Positions 9,268-17,943 of a stretch of DNA of 64,000 nt are shown in pieces. The translations under genes and the position numbers were made by a program. The notes under the pieces are model-generated. The model made no database searches. It was not told the DNA's origin and saw only the letters and a list, made by a program, of their open reading frames with translations. Source of the stretch: Nitrosococcus watsonii C-113 (GTDB lineage: Bacteria > Pseudomonadota > Gammaproteobacteria > Nitrosococcales > Nitrosococcaceae); the NCBI RefSeq assembly GCF_000143085.1, contig NC_014315.1, positions 2,510,001 through 2,574,000 of the forward strand, in the 5' to 3' direction. Numbering within the stretch: position 1 is the first letter of the stretch; the number at the start of each line of letters is the position of its first letter.

Positions 9268-10006
9268 GGGCGCTCTTCTTTTCTACTCTATTTACATTCC
9301 CTAATCGCCGTAGTTCCTCCAACAGGCCCCGGCTTTTCAAAGGCTTATCCCCCAGATGAACGGCAAGCAGCCATCGCAGCAGCCGCTTGGCCTCGCCCAA
9401 GCTTACCGGATCTGCCAAGGCGCCTTGGGCCAAAGCCTGTAAGGTATGGCCGCTAATCTTCATCCCCTCCAAACCGTTCGATGGCAAACGCACTGGACCT
9501 TTCTCTAATTGGTAACTATACCATTGCTCCGCTTCTATAGGCCGGGAACTATTAACCTCATGATCTAATATTAACCCATACCCTAAACAGGCCAGCAAAT
9601 CGCGCTCGAACAAGCGTAAAGTCTGCTGCCGTTGCCGGGCATGGCGTAATGACGGTAGTGAATGGGCATACGCCGAGAACAGATCTTCTAAAGGATCCCG
9701 GCGCGGCAAAAGACGCAGCAACAATTCATTCAGGTAAAAAGCGCAAATCAACCCTTCCCCAGTGAGCGTAAATGCCGGACCCGTTGCCTCCGCTCCCGTT
9801 AAAGTGACCAAATCACCCCGGCCCGTCCAGGAAAGCAGCAAGGGGCAAAATGGCTGTAATGGGCTAACGCCATGGGAACGCCGCCGTTTCACCCCCTTGG
9901 CAACCAGCCCGACCCGTCCATACTCCGGGGTGAAGGCTTCTACTAAGACGCTGGTCTCCCGATAAGGGCGCGAATGGAGTATATAAGCCGGCTGGAGAAG
10001 TACCTT
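9233..10006 (-). CDS. recO: DNA repair protein RecO
   Basis: RecO anneals single strands and loads RecA with RecR. The open frame reaches up to 10069, but I take Met-22 of that frame (ATG at 10006; [19 protein letters not shown]) as the start. It is where the family's OB-fold begins, and GAGGAT lies about 11 nt upstream; the upstream Met lacks any Shine-Dalgarno. The OB-fold covers about 1-80, with the helical domain after it. The C-terminus overlaps the start of pdxJ by 35 bp, more than usual, so the final residues (after [13 protein letters not shown]) may be an extension of this lineage. Confidence 0.9.
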   Translation of the reverse strand, partial: KVLLQPAYILHSRPYRETSVLVEAFTPEYGRVGLVAKGVKRRRSHGVSPLQPFCPLLLSWTGRGDLVTLTGAEATGPAFTLTGEGLICAFYLNELLLRLLPRRDPLEDLFSAYAHSLPSLRHARQRQQTLRLFERDLLACLGYGLILDHEVNSSRPIEAEQWYSYQLEKGPVRLPSNGLEGMKISGHTLQALAQGALADPVSLGEAKRLLRWLLAVHLGDKPLKSRGLLEELRRLGNVNRVEKKSAHDCKSRYFTGS

Positions 10007-10219
10007 CATCCGTCTTAAATCCTCTATATCACCGCCTTGGAAGGAAGCGATGATAAACTTTTTCGCCATCGCGTAAGAAAATATTTGGCTTTATCGAACC
10101 ACCTGCGAGCGCTTGCGCCGCCACGCGCCGAGCCGAGCAAAAACCCAAGGATGAGTTTACTATTAAATAGGAACTAAGACCCGCCAAATTTCCTTGCTTT
10201 TCTTTTAATATTATGTTAT

Positions 10220-10225
10220 AGGAGG
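10220..10225 (+). promoter_or_regulatory. Strong Shine-Dalgarno (AGGAGG) without a start codon in place
   Basis: AGGAGG sits where the start of the PEP-CTERM gene would be expected, but no ATG, GTG or TTG in the right frame follows at normal spacing. The in-frame codons after it contain TAG (10239) and TGA (10260). This suggests that the original start and signal peptide were damaged. Confidence 0.5.
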
Positions 10226-10271
10226 TATCCGTAACATCTAGCTGAAAAAACCGTTTTTCTGAACTTTAGCA

Positions 10272-11051
10272 GTGCCTATTGATACGTTCGAAGCTACCGG
10301 GGATATTTCGGACGAATTCGAGAATTTTCGGGCTGCCCCAGGAGGCAATAACAACGGCAACGCCCTTGGTCCCATCGCTGACGGCCACCGGCAAATCAAC
10401 TGGGATGCCGGCATCGCACCATTTGACATGCCGGGCGATTTTTTTAACGCTACAGTAACCCGCGGCGCCGAGTTTAACACTGGCGTAGGTTCGGAGTTCC
10501 GAGTAAGCAACCCCGACCTAGCAGACCCAACCGCGTCGGCAGGCGGTGATAACGAATTCGACAGCATCAGCCCGACCTATCCCGACCAGTTCCAGACTTT
10601 CAGCGACCCGCGTCTGTTCACCCCCTTTGGAACCAACGTGTTGAATGTGAATTTCTTTGTTTCCGGCAGCGATACGCCGGCGACAGTAAACGGATTTGGG
10701 GCGGTCTTCACCGATGTCGATTTGGACGATAGCACTTCGCTGAATTTTTTCGATATCAATAATAACCTATTGTTCTCAGACTTTGTAAACCCAGATCCCC
10801 AAGGTTTGTCCTTCCTCGACGCGACCTTCGCACCAGGGGAACTCTTTAGGGTACGCATCACCAGCGGCAACACACCCATTGGCGCCGACGATGATCCGGC
10901 TAACGGCGTCGATATCGCGGTAATGGACGATTTCTTATACGGTGAACCTCAAGCGGCCGTGGTGGGAGAAGTCCCGGAAGCTTCCTCCTTAGCCTTATTC
11001 GGCCTCGGGCTTATTACACTAGGTCTGATGATCCCACAGCGTAAAAAATAG
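10272..11051 (+). pseudogene. PEP-CTERM-type exported protein lacking its signal peptide
   Basis: The open frame begins at a GTG at 10272 and gives up to 259 residues. Its C-terminus is a textbook sorting tail: EVPEASS, a hydrophobic helix (LALFGLGLITLGLMIP) and a basic end (QRKK). This is the PEP-CTERM signal that exosortases process, here with PEA instead of PEP. The body is Asp/Asn/Gly/Phe-rich with no recognised enzyme motif. Such proteins must be exported, yet there is no signal peptide. Upstream in the same frame I read codons for LKKPFF and TLAVP separated by TGA, with another stop (TAG) before them and a good AGGAGG at 10220. I infer loss of the signal peptide by deletion or point mutation, so the gene is probably non-functional. 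A sequencing error could mimic this. Confidence 0.6.
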
Positions 11052-11060
11052 TCTAATCCT

Positions 11061-11101
11061 CCAAAGCCGGCAAAGGTAGTAGGTACCTTTACCGGCTTTG
11101 G
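11061..11101 (+). terminator. Long hairpin after the PEP-CTERM gene
   Basis: Two 18-nt arms (11061-11078 and 11084-11101, outer part CCAAAGCCGG / CCGGCTTTGG) pair with one mismatch around a 5-nt loop, 10 bp after the stop codon. There is no T-tract, so it may act as a transcript-end stabiliser or a weak bidirectional terminator. Confidence 0.6.
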
Positions 11102-11200
11102 ATCTCCATTTAGGCGAGACCGAGAGGGCGCAATCATGCCTTGCTCCGCCCCACCCCAGGGGGCTATCCGCTTAGGTTCGTAAGGACGATTCTAAACAAG

Positions 11201-12299
11201 CTAAAGCCCACTTTTGAGGCTTGCCTCGATAAATGGGTCCAAATCGCCATCCAATACCCCCTGGGTATTGCCTATTTCAACGCCGGTGCGCAAATCCTTG
11301 ATCCGGGACTGATCCAATACATAGTTGCGAATCTGGCTCCCCCAACCAATATCCGCCTTGGCTTCCTCCGCCGCCTGTTTCTCGGCTTGGCGGCTGCGCA
11401 TCTCCAATTCATAGAGCTTAGCACGAAGCTGCGCCATGGCGTGGGCCTTATTCTGATGTTGGGACCGTTCGCTTTGGCATTGGACCACCAGGTTAGAAGA
11501 CAGGTGGGTAATTCTTACCGCCGAGTCGGTCCGATTAACATGCTGCCCGCCGGCGCCACTGGCCCGGTAGGTATCAATACGCAAATCCGCCGGATTGATC
11601 TCAATGTCTATTCTTTCATCGACTTCCGGATAGACGAATACCGAGGCAAAAGAAGTATGCCGGCGGTTGCCCGAATCAAAGGGCGACTTACGCACTAGCC
11701 GATGGACTCCGGTTTCGGTCCGCAACCAGCCAAAGGCGTATTCTCCCTCAAAGTGAATGGTAGCACTCTTGATACCGGCAACCTCGCCTTCGGAGACTTC
11801 AGTCAGCCCCGTTTTAAAATCATGTTTTTCTCCCCAGCGCAGATACATTCTTAGCAACATACTGGCCCAATCTTGAGCTTCGGTCCCGCCGGAGCCGGCT
11901 TGAATATCCAGATAGGCATTGTTAGGGTCCATTTCACCGGCGAACATGCGCTGGAACTCCAGCTTTGCCAGACGCTGCTCCACAGCATCCAACTCAGCAA
12001 TCATTTCCTGGGCGGTGCCTTCATCATCTTCTTCTACAGCGAGTTCAAATAATTCCTTGGCTTGCATAATTTCTTCACCTAGTTCTGCGAGTGGGCTTAC
12101 CACCGACTGCAATTGCGCACGCTCTTGACCCAACTGTTGCGCCCGCTCCGGCTCGTCCCAAACAGAAGGAACGGCTAGTTCCCGGTCAACCTCCACTAAC
12201 CGCTCTTGCTTTGCCGCAAAGTCAAAGATACCCCCTCAGGGCTTCCAGGCGCCCTTTAAGATCACTTGCCCGCTGCAATACGCTACCTTGTTCCAGCAT
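11201..12299 (-). CDS. prfB: Peptide chain release factor 2 with programmed +1 frameshift
   Basis: RF2 recognises UGA and UAA and releases the finished peptide. The gene starts at ATG 12299 (M-L-E-Q-G-S-V-L-Q...), reads 25 codons to an in-frame TGA (12224-12222), and continues in the +1 frame to 11201, giving about 365 residues, the E. coli length. The shift site AGG GGG TAT CTT TGA C matches the classical autoregulatory signal, with an internal Shine-Dalgarno-like AGGGGG placed before CTT-TGA. The stop-codon recognition motif SPF ([12 protein letters not shown]) and the peptidyl-hydrolysis motif GGQ ([15 protein letters not shown]) are intact. When RF2 is scarce, frameshifting raises its synthesis. 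Confidence 0.96.
12221..12236 (-). promoter_or_regulatory. RF2 programmed frameshift site
   Basis: On the minus strand the sequence reads AGGGGGTATCTTTGAC. This consists of a Shine-Dalgarno-like element, the slippery CUU codon and the UGA stop followed by C, the known RF2 autoregulatory signal. Confidence 0.95.
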
Positions 12300-12426
12300 A
12301 TCTCACACCCTCATAACTTATTAATAAATAAAGAAAATGAATTATATCCGAAACTCTCATGGCCACCTCGGCGTGCCTCTAGAATGCGAGGATAATATTC
12401 AGATTAACCAGATTTCACCGGCGTAA

Positions 12427-13227
12427 CTATTGAGGTAAATAGCGCAAGGGGTCCACGGGCTGCCCATGATGGCGAATCTCAAAATGTAGCTTTACCCGAT
12501 CGGTCCCACTACGTCCCATTTCAGCAATTTTCTGCCCCCCTTTTACGGAATCGCCTTCTTTGCTTACTAGCAGCCGGTTATGGGCATAGGCGCTAAGAAA
12601 GTCAGCATCGTGCTTGACGATAATTAGCTTGCCATAGCGGGGCAGCCCCCGCCCGCTATAAACGACCTTACCATCAGCTACCGCGACTACTGGCTGACCT
12701 AATGTCCCAACAATATCCACCCCCTTACGGCCAGTTTCAGTGCGGGAGAAATTCTTAATGACCTCCCCCTGGGTAGGCCAATACCAACGAATACCATCGG
12801 CGACTTTGGTTGGCATTTCAAGGGACAAGGCTTTTTTGGCCGGAACAGCTTTAACCTTGGTTAGTGAAGGTGAGGCCGTCGATTGGGTAACAGATTCCTT
12901 ATTCCTAGGTGCTGGTTTCGGCTCGGCTATGGAAGCGGTCACTTGACCCTTGGCCGTATTCTTTGAAGGAGAGTTTAGACGTAGTTTCTGCCCTACATAG
13001 ATAGTATAAGGCGGGTGAATACCATTCCAGTGAGCAAGCGTGCGATAATGCACTCCATATCTCCAGCCAATGGAATATAAAGTATCTCCCCGTCTCACTG
13101 TATAATGGGAGGGACGGGGGCCTACATGGGGAACAGCACCGAGATGATGGACGGGAGCCATCCTTCCACCGCTGCTACAAGCAGCCAAAAGAATAATCAT
13201 CGCTAAGGCTGGCAAAAACAACCGCAC
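12427..13227 (-). CDS. nlpD: NlpD-like LysM/M23 lipoprotein (murein hydrolase activator)
   Basis: A lipoprotein signal with lipobox LLAAC (Cys-17) is followed by a LysM peptidoglycan-binding domain (about 42-86; YTVRRGDTLYSIGWRYG). A Lys/Pro/Ser linker then leads to a C-terminal LytM (M23-fold) domain (about 150-264). The zinc ligands of active LytM enzymes are missing: KGVDIVG replaces the His-containing first motif and KLHFEIR the HxH. This is the degenerate NlpD/EnvC state, which activates AmiA/B/C amidases at the division septum rather than cutting peptidoglycan itself. The C-terminus ends PLRYLPQ, as in E. coli NlpD. The gene sits in the surE-pcm-nlpD order, but prfB and not rpoS follows. 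Confidence 0.9.
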   Translation of the reverse strand: MRLFLPALAMIILLAACSSGGRMAPVHHLGAVPHVGPRPSHYTVRRGDTLYSIGWRYGVHYRTLAHWNGIHPPYTIYVGQKLRLNSPSKNTAKGQVTASIAEPKPAPRNKESVTQSTASPSLTKVKAVPAKKALSLEMPTKVADGIRWYWPTQGEVIKNFSRTETGRKGVDIVGTLGQPVVAVADGKVVYSGRGLPRYGKLIIVKHDADFLSAYAHNRLLVSKEGDSVKGGQKIAEMGRSGTDRVKLHFEIRHHGQPVDPLRYLPQ

Positions 13228-13318
13228 TGAAAAACTAAACTCCAGTGGTTAAAAATTCAAGAACAATACCCCAACCCTTCCTGGAGCAACAGGATACACC
13301 CCATTTGATGACTACCGC

Positions 13319-13900
13319 TTATCGCGATAACAGCAAGTAGCCCGCAAACGCTATTAGCACCGCTATCCAACCCATTAAATCCACATATTTCCGAAGTCCA
13401 GCTTCCATCCGAGCGCCCCCCCAACGCATCAAGGCGGCAACCAGAAAAAATCGAGCCCCCCGACCCACGAGAGAAGCCATGATAAAAGGGGCAAGGGGCA
13501 TAACCGCTACACCAGCGGCAATAGTAAATACTTTATACGGGATAGGAGAAAAACCTGCTAGCAGCACAGCCCATCCTCCCCATTCCTCGAACCATAGACG
13601 GGCCTTCAAATAAGAGTCCCAATAGTCCCCTTGTTGCAGCAAGGGTGTTACCAAGCTAAAAGCCAATGCCCCAATCCCATATCCTAACAACCCTCCCAGC
13701 ACCGATGCCACCGTAGTAAGCATGGCATAATGCCAAGCCCGGCTTGGGGAGGCTAAAGCCATAGGCGCCAGCATGACATCGGGAGGCACCACAAAAAAGG
13801 AGGATTCGGTAAAACTGACCAAAACCAACCAGCGAACAGCATGGCGATGCCGTGACCAACCCATAGCCTTGTCATAGAGCAGGGTAAAAAGTTTCGTCAA
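13319..13900 (-). CDS. YqaA/DedA-family inner membrane protein
   Basis: A 193-residue polytopic membrane protein of the VTT (SNARE-associated/DedA) fold. The signature FTESSFFVVPPDVMLAPMA (about 28-46), with the conserved Glu and PPD, marks the YqaA branch. A re-entrant helix and four to five membrane segments follow, with GFSPIPYKVFTIAAG near 112 as the second conserved half-motif. DedA proteins are implicated in lipid scrambling and proton-motive-force homeostasis; the role of YqaA itself is not settled. It sits 2 bp after pcm and before nlpD. Confidence 0.85.
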   Translation of the reverse strand: MTKLFTLLYDKAMGWSRHRHAVRWLVLVSFTESSFFVVPPDVMLAPMALASPSRAWHYAMLTTVASVLGGLLGYGIGALAFSLVTPLLQQGDYWDSYLKARLWFEEWGGWAVLLAGFSPIPYKVFTIAAGVAVMPLAPFIMASLVGRGARFFLVAALMRWGGARMEAGLRKYVDLMGWIAVLIAFAGYLLLSR

Positions 13901-13902
13901 GC

Positions 13903-14544
13903 TTATTCTCCTACAAGCGGCACGAAACTAACCCGCTCTAAAGTTTTCATTTCAAAATCATCAGCCGTTCTAGTCACAACCATTAAGGACTGAGCGCTAG
14001 ACGACGCTCCTACCGGAATCACCATCCGCCCCCCAACCGCCAATTGCTTGAGAAAAGACTGGGGCATTTCCATAGGCGCGGCGGCGACCAATATCCCTTG
14101 ATAAGGTCCATAGGCCGGCCATCCCCAAAGTCCATCGGCGCATTTAGCCCGGATATTCGTTATCCCAAGATAGTTAAAACGAGCCTGGGCTTGCGTCAAC
14201 AGCGGCTTGATTCGTTCCACCGTATACACCAAGCCTGTCAAACCCGCTAAAATAGCTGTCTGATAACCAGATCCCGTCCCCACCTCCAACACTTTCTGGA
14301 GCGGTCCACCAGCAAGGAGAGCTTCTGTCATACGCGCCACAATATAAGGCTGGGAAATCGTTTGCCTAAAACCGATAGGAAGGGCAGTATCTTCATAGGC
14401 CCGGCTAGAAAGCGCCTCATCCACAAAAATATGGCGGGGCGTTTCCTGGATTGCCTTGAGCACAGCAGGATCACGGATGCCCTCTTCACGTAATCGTTGG
14501 ACTAGCCGCTCTCGCTCTCGGGCCCGCCGGGAAGTCATCCTCAT
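13903..14544 (-). CDS. pcm: Protein-L-isoaspartate O-methyltransferase
   Basis: Pcm methylates isoaspartyl residues to start repair of damaged proteins, using SAM. The open frame extends up to 14751, inside surE. I choose the ATG at 14544 (or 14538), just after the surE stop, giving about 213 residues, the normal size. It contains the substrate segment [19 protein letters not shown], where the family has a Pro-x-GxxQTISQP motif, and the SAM-binding motif [16 protein letters not shown]. The late PVG and LMVV strands follow. The surE-pcm order is conserved in proteobacteria. Confidence 0.93.
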   Translation of the reverse strand: MRMTSRRARERERLVQRLREEGIRDPAVLKAIQETPRHIFVDEALSSRAYEDTALPIGFRQTISQPYIVARMTEALLAGGPLQKVLEVGTGSGYQTAILAGLTGLVYTVERIKPLLTQAQARFNYLGITNIRAKCADGLWGWPAYGPYQGILVAAAPMEMPQSFLKQLAVGGRMVIPVGASSSAQSLMVVTRTADDFEMKTLERVSFVPLVGE

Positions 14545-14560
14545 ACCAAGCAAGTTTTTT

Positions 14561-15316
14561 TCACGGACGAGGGATTCGCTGGAGCCATCCGGCAACTTGA
14601 TCGAGGGCCGTGTAACGAGTGAGATCCACCTGAATTGGGGTAATAGAAACGGTTCCCCGGGCGATTGCGTGGAAATCCGTGCCGGGTCCCGCATCTTGAC
14701 TTTCACCGGCCGGACCCACCCAATAAATAGGACGACCGCGGGGATCGGCATCTTTAATAACAGGCTCGGATCGGTGCCGATGGCCGAGGCGAGTTGCTTC
14801 GAAACCGGTTATTTGGGTCCTAGGCAAATTGGGAACATTGACATTAAGTATGGTATCAGCAGGCAAGGGGTCTTCCATAAGACTGGTGACCAACCGGCGC
14901 GCTACCCAAGCCGCGGTATCAAAATGCTCCGGCTCCGCTGACGCCAAAGAAACCGCGATAGCAGGCAACCCCAAGAACCTCCCTTCCATAGCAGCGGCCA
15001 CCGTACCCGAATAGATAACATCATCGCCGAGATTAGCACCCCAATTAACCCCTGAAACCACCATATCAGGCTCTTTTTCTAAGAGTCCGGTAATCCCCAA
15101 GTGAACGCAATCCGTGGGCGTCCCTTCCACCCGATAGAATCCATTTTCCCCAAGCGTAGCCCGCAACGGCGTATCTAACGTTAAAGAATGACTGGCTCCA
15201 CTTCGGTCCCGGTCCGGCGCTACTACAATAACTTCCGCGATTTTAGCTAGGCAATCAGCCAGTACCCGGATTCCAGGCGCTAGGTAACCGTCATCATTAC
15301 TAACTAATATCCTCAT
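14561..15316 (-). CDS. surE: 5'/3'-nucleotidase SurE
   Basis: SurE is a metal-dependent survival nucleotidase that removes phosphate from nucleoside monophosphates and short polyphosphates. The 251-residue protein starts [16 protein letters not shown] with the Asp-Asp metal ligands at residues 8-9. The [13 protein letters not shown] segment and [22 protein letters not shown] (metal Asn and substrate loop) are intact. It is the first gene of the surE-pcm-yqaA-nlpD cluster; the region upstream is non-coding. Confidence 0.95.
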   Translation of the reverse strand: MRILVSNDDGYLAPGIRVLADCLAKIAEVIVVAPDRDRSGASHSLTLDTPLRATLGENGFYRVEGTPTDCVHLGITGLLEKEPDMVVSGVNWGANLGDDVIYSGTVAAAMEGRFLGLPAIAVSLASAEPEHFDTAAWVARRLVTSLMEDPLPADTILNVNVPNLPRTQITGFEATRLGHRHRSEPVIKDADPRGRPIYWVGPAGESQDAGPGTDFHAIARGTVSITPIQVDLTRYTALDQVAGWLQRIPRP

Positions 15317-15821
15317 ATTATTAGAAATTCCTTTCTTTAGGCCACTAACCGGATCACTGCCAATGCTTTAATTGTGGGCGGGAAAAATCCCCCTCGATAC
15401 TATAAACGCTCCCATTAGCTTTCCTGGCCTCTCCTCCCAACTAATAGACCTCTTCATGCTAGCACGCCTAGCAACTGAAATCGCTGAATTCAGGCGAACA
15501 ATTTATACCCCATTATATCCTGCGCCGGCGAGCGACGACCATGGTCGTATAAAAAAAGGTCAAATGCCTTCAAGAAAACTCAAGGGAAGAAAAAAGCAAT
15601 GGGAAGGGAAATAAAAATAAATAGCACAAAAATTTTCACATAAAATTTGCTTAACATTCAATGCTGGCGACGGCGGCCAATGAAACCTAAGCCTCACCGG
15701 CAGGCCAGTGCCTAAAAGGACTAAGACGCTGGGCTTAGGAACGTTTCGCCCCCGCCGCCTTGCTTCCGCGTGACATCATGGGAAGCTGGATTATCGGCCA
15801 AAACAGCGCTTGGATATTTCA
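15317..15821. other. 505-bp intergenic region between glrR and surE
   Basis: No gene is supported here. The frame at 15372-15614 (+) has no family resemblance and an AT-rich, low-complexity Lys/Arg end. The segment 15655-15790 is GC-rich with several short inverted repeats (for example GGCGACGGCGGCC and a CTAAG..CTTAG pair) and would suit a small RNA or leader, but I cannot name one. In enterobacteria the GlrR-regulated sRNA GlmY lies next to glrK; I could not identify a GlmY-like transcript. Confidence 0.4.
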
Positions 15822-17189
15822 CTAAGATTTGGCAGGCTTAAAATCGGCGGGGTCCAGAGTATGACGTTGGAGAAGTTTATAAAAATCGGTGCGATTACGC
15901 CGGGCTAACCGGGACGCCCGAGTCACATTACCATCGGTAATTTTAAGTAGACCCGCAAGATATTCCTGCTCGAATTGCCTTCGCGCATCAGCAAAGGAAG
16001 GAAATTGACCTGATTGCTGGCGCAGCGCTTTTTTTACTAGCTTGGCGGAAATGATAGGTGTGGTCGACAAAACCACGGTTTGTTCCACCACATTACATAG
16101 CTGACGAACATTGCCAGGCCAAGGGGCACTCACCAATAACTCGATTGCTTCAGCCGAAAATCCTCGAATGTTTTTTTTGCTCCCGCGCCGAAAGGTGAGT
16201 AGAAAATGATTGGCAAGAAACAGGATATCTTCCCGCCGTTCAGCGAGAGAGGGAATCTCCAAAATCACAACATTAAGCCGATAATAAAGATCCTCCCGGA
16301 AGTTACCATCCCGCACCTCCGCATCCAGATCTTTGTGGGTGGCCGAAATAATGCGTACATCCACCTTTACCGTAGAGGTATTTCCTACTGGCCGTACTTG
16401 CTGCTCTTGTAGAGCTCGCAGCAATTTTACCTGGAGAGCAGGTGGCATATCGCCAATTTCATCTAAAAACAAGGTGCCACCATGAGCAGCCTGAAATAAT
16501 CCTGGATGATCCCGAGTTGCGCCGGTAAATGCGCCCTTGGCGTGGCCAAATAACTCAGATTCCAACAATAACTCCGGAATAGCCGCGCAGTTAACAGCAA
16601 TAAAGGGTTGTTTGCTACGCGGGCTTGCCTTGTGAATAGCTTTAGCCAGTAACTCTTTGCCTGTGCCACTATCCCCCCGTAAACAAATACTGGCCTCGCT
16701 TTCGGCCACCAGCCGGGCCTGACTGAGTAGATCCTCCATCAAGGGGCTGCGGGTGATAATTTCCTCACGCCAACTCTCTGGGGGAGGGGCTTCCGAATCG
16801 TGGCAAATACCGGAAACGCGAAGCGCCTTTTCCAATTGGCTCAATAGCTCCCGGCTATTATAAGGCTTGGTCAGAAAAGCAAAAACTCCATTTTTAGTGG
16901 CCTGCACCGCATCAGGAATAGAACCATGGGCGGTAAGAATGATCACCGGTAATGCTGGGTTTTTGCGGTGAATGCAATCCGCTAACGCCATCCCATCCAT
17001 GCCTCCCATTCGCAAATCCGTGATCACGGCGTGGGGACGGGCTAATTCCACCTGGGCTAGCGCTTCTTCTCCGCTTCCCGCTTTAACAGGCTCGTAGCCA
17101 CCGTTCTCTAAACGCATAGAGAGTAACGACAATAAATCGCGATCATCGTCTACCAATAAAACTCTGTTATTTTCAGTCATTTGCTTCAT
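15822..17189 (-). CDS. glrR: Sigma-54-dependent response regulator GlrR (QseF-like)
   Basis: A 455-residue NtrC-type regulator. The receiver domain occupies residues 8-125 with phospho-acceptor Asp in HAVITDLRMGG near 57. The AAA+ domain (about 145-380) has Walker A GDSGTGKELL, the sigma-54-contacting GAFTGA loop and Walker B GTLFLDEIGDMP. A Fis-type helix-turn-helix lies at the end (DGNVTRASRLARRNRTDFYKLL). The gene overlaps the yfhG-like lipoprotein gene by 17 bp, and the kinase gene precedes that. This glrK-yfhG-glrR order is that of the E. coli locus controlling glmY and rpoE. What it activates here is unknown. Confidence 0.9.
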   Translation of the reverse strand: MKQMTENNRVLLVDDDRDLLSLLSMRLENGGYEPVKAGSGEEALAQVELARPHAVITDLRMGGMDGMALADCIHRKNPALPVIILTAHGSIPDAVQATKNGVFAFLTKPYNSRELLSQLEKALRVSGICHDSEAPPPESWREEIITRSPLMEDLLSQARLVAESEASICLRGDSGTGKELLAKAIHKASPRSKQPFIAVNCAAIPELLLESELFGHAKGAFTGATRDHPGLFQAAHGGTLFLDEIGDMPPALQVKLLRALQEQQVRPVGNTSTVKVDVRIISATHKDLDAEVRDGNFREDLYYRLNVVILEIPSLAERREDILFLANHFLLTFRRGSKKNIRGFSAEAIELLVSAPWPGNVRQLCNVVEQTVVLSTTPIISAKLVKKALRQQSGQFPSFADARRQFEQEYLAGLLKITDGNVTRASRLARRNRTDFYKLLQRHTLDPADFKPAKS

Positions 17190-17943
17190 TCTTCTGCTCA
17201 GGGAACTGCAAATCTTCCTGGGATTGGTTTCGGTACTCGAGCCGCTTTTCTATAGTTTTGATCGCTTCAAGCTTTTGCTCTAATGTTTCCGCCCTTCCTC
17301 GTTCATCTTCTAATTGCTGCTCCAAACTTTTAGCCCACTCTTGCTCTTGCTTACGGCGGCCATCAAGATATTTCAACCCGCTTCTCAAACGTCTCACCTG
17401 TTCTTGCTGTTGTTGAAGCTGCTCTTGAAGTAAGCGGTAACGCCGTTTCTGTTGGGCTTCTTCCATAAGGAAACCCTGCAAGAAAAGGGCTAAATCATAA
17501 AGCCCTTTGGCCCCCTCATATTCTTTGGCATCCTCCAACTCGGTCTTTAAAAAAGATCGTAGCATAGCCTGGGCTTGCTCTGAGTCTTGGAAAGGGACTT
17601 CGGGCAGGGAGAGGAGCAAAATGAGCTGCAAACGATCAAAGGCTGTAGGTTCTTTGGCGGTAGCCTGCCACGCCCGATCCAGTTCCCGCTGTAGTTCCGC
17701 TTCCGACAAGGAGTGTAAACCCCGATAGTACTGAAGTAAAAGCTCCGAATCCCCAGGCTCTTGTTCCAACGGGTTGGGTGATGGGGTAGACAGCTTATAA
17801 GCAGGTGCCGAGAGTTCATAAACCGGAATTGGAGACCCCGGCTTCAAACCAGTGCAGCCTCCTAATAAAAAAAGAGCCAGCATGACTCTCCCTACCCCTG
17901 CAACCGTCCCATAATCCGCCAACAACGCTCTCACGAACGCCAC
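17173..17943 (-). CDS. YfhG/QseG-like outer-membrane lipoprotein
   Basis: A lipoprotein signal with lipobox LLGGC lies near residue 29 (an alternative start at Met-21, 17883, would give a shorter n-region). The mature part is almost entirely helical and charged. It has a long coiled coil from about 165 to 245, rich in Gln, Glu, Arg and Leu (EQLQQQQEQVRRL, then EQEWAKSLEQQLEDE). It lies between the kinase (13-bp overlap) and the response regulator (17-bp overlap), exactly where E. coli has yfhG/qseG. QseG is reported to interact with the kinase from the periplasm; the same role here is inference from position. Confidence 0.82.
   Translation of the reverse strand: MAFVRALLADYGTVAGVGRVMLALFLLGGCTGLKPGSPIPVYELSAPAYKLSTPSPNPLEQEPGDSELLLQYYRGLHSLSEAELQRELDRAWQATAKEPTAFDRLQLILLLSLPEVPFQDSEQAQAMLRSFLKTELEDAKEYEGAKGLYDLALFLQGFLMEEAQQKRRYRLLQEQLQQQQEQVRRLRSGLKYLDGRRKQEQEWAKSLEQQLEDERGRAETLEQKLEAIKTIEKRLEYRNQSQEDLQFPEQKNEAND

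Noticed and set aside
12222-12224. prfB as a pseudogene because of an in-frame TGA
   Set aside because: The stop is part of the well-known programmed +1 frameshift site and the rest of the gene is intact.
14544-14751. Long N-terminal extension of pcm
   Set aside because: This part lies inside surE; the ATG just after the surE stop gives the normal Pcm length.
15372-15614. 80-codon plus-strand frame in the glrR-surE gap
   Set aside because: No Shine-Dalgarno, no recognisable motif and low-complexity Lys/Arg end.
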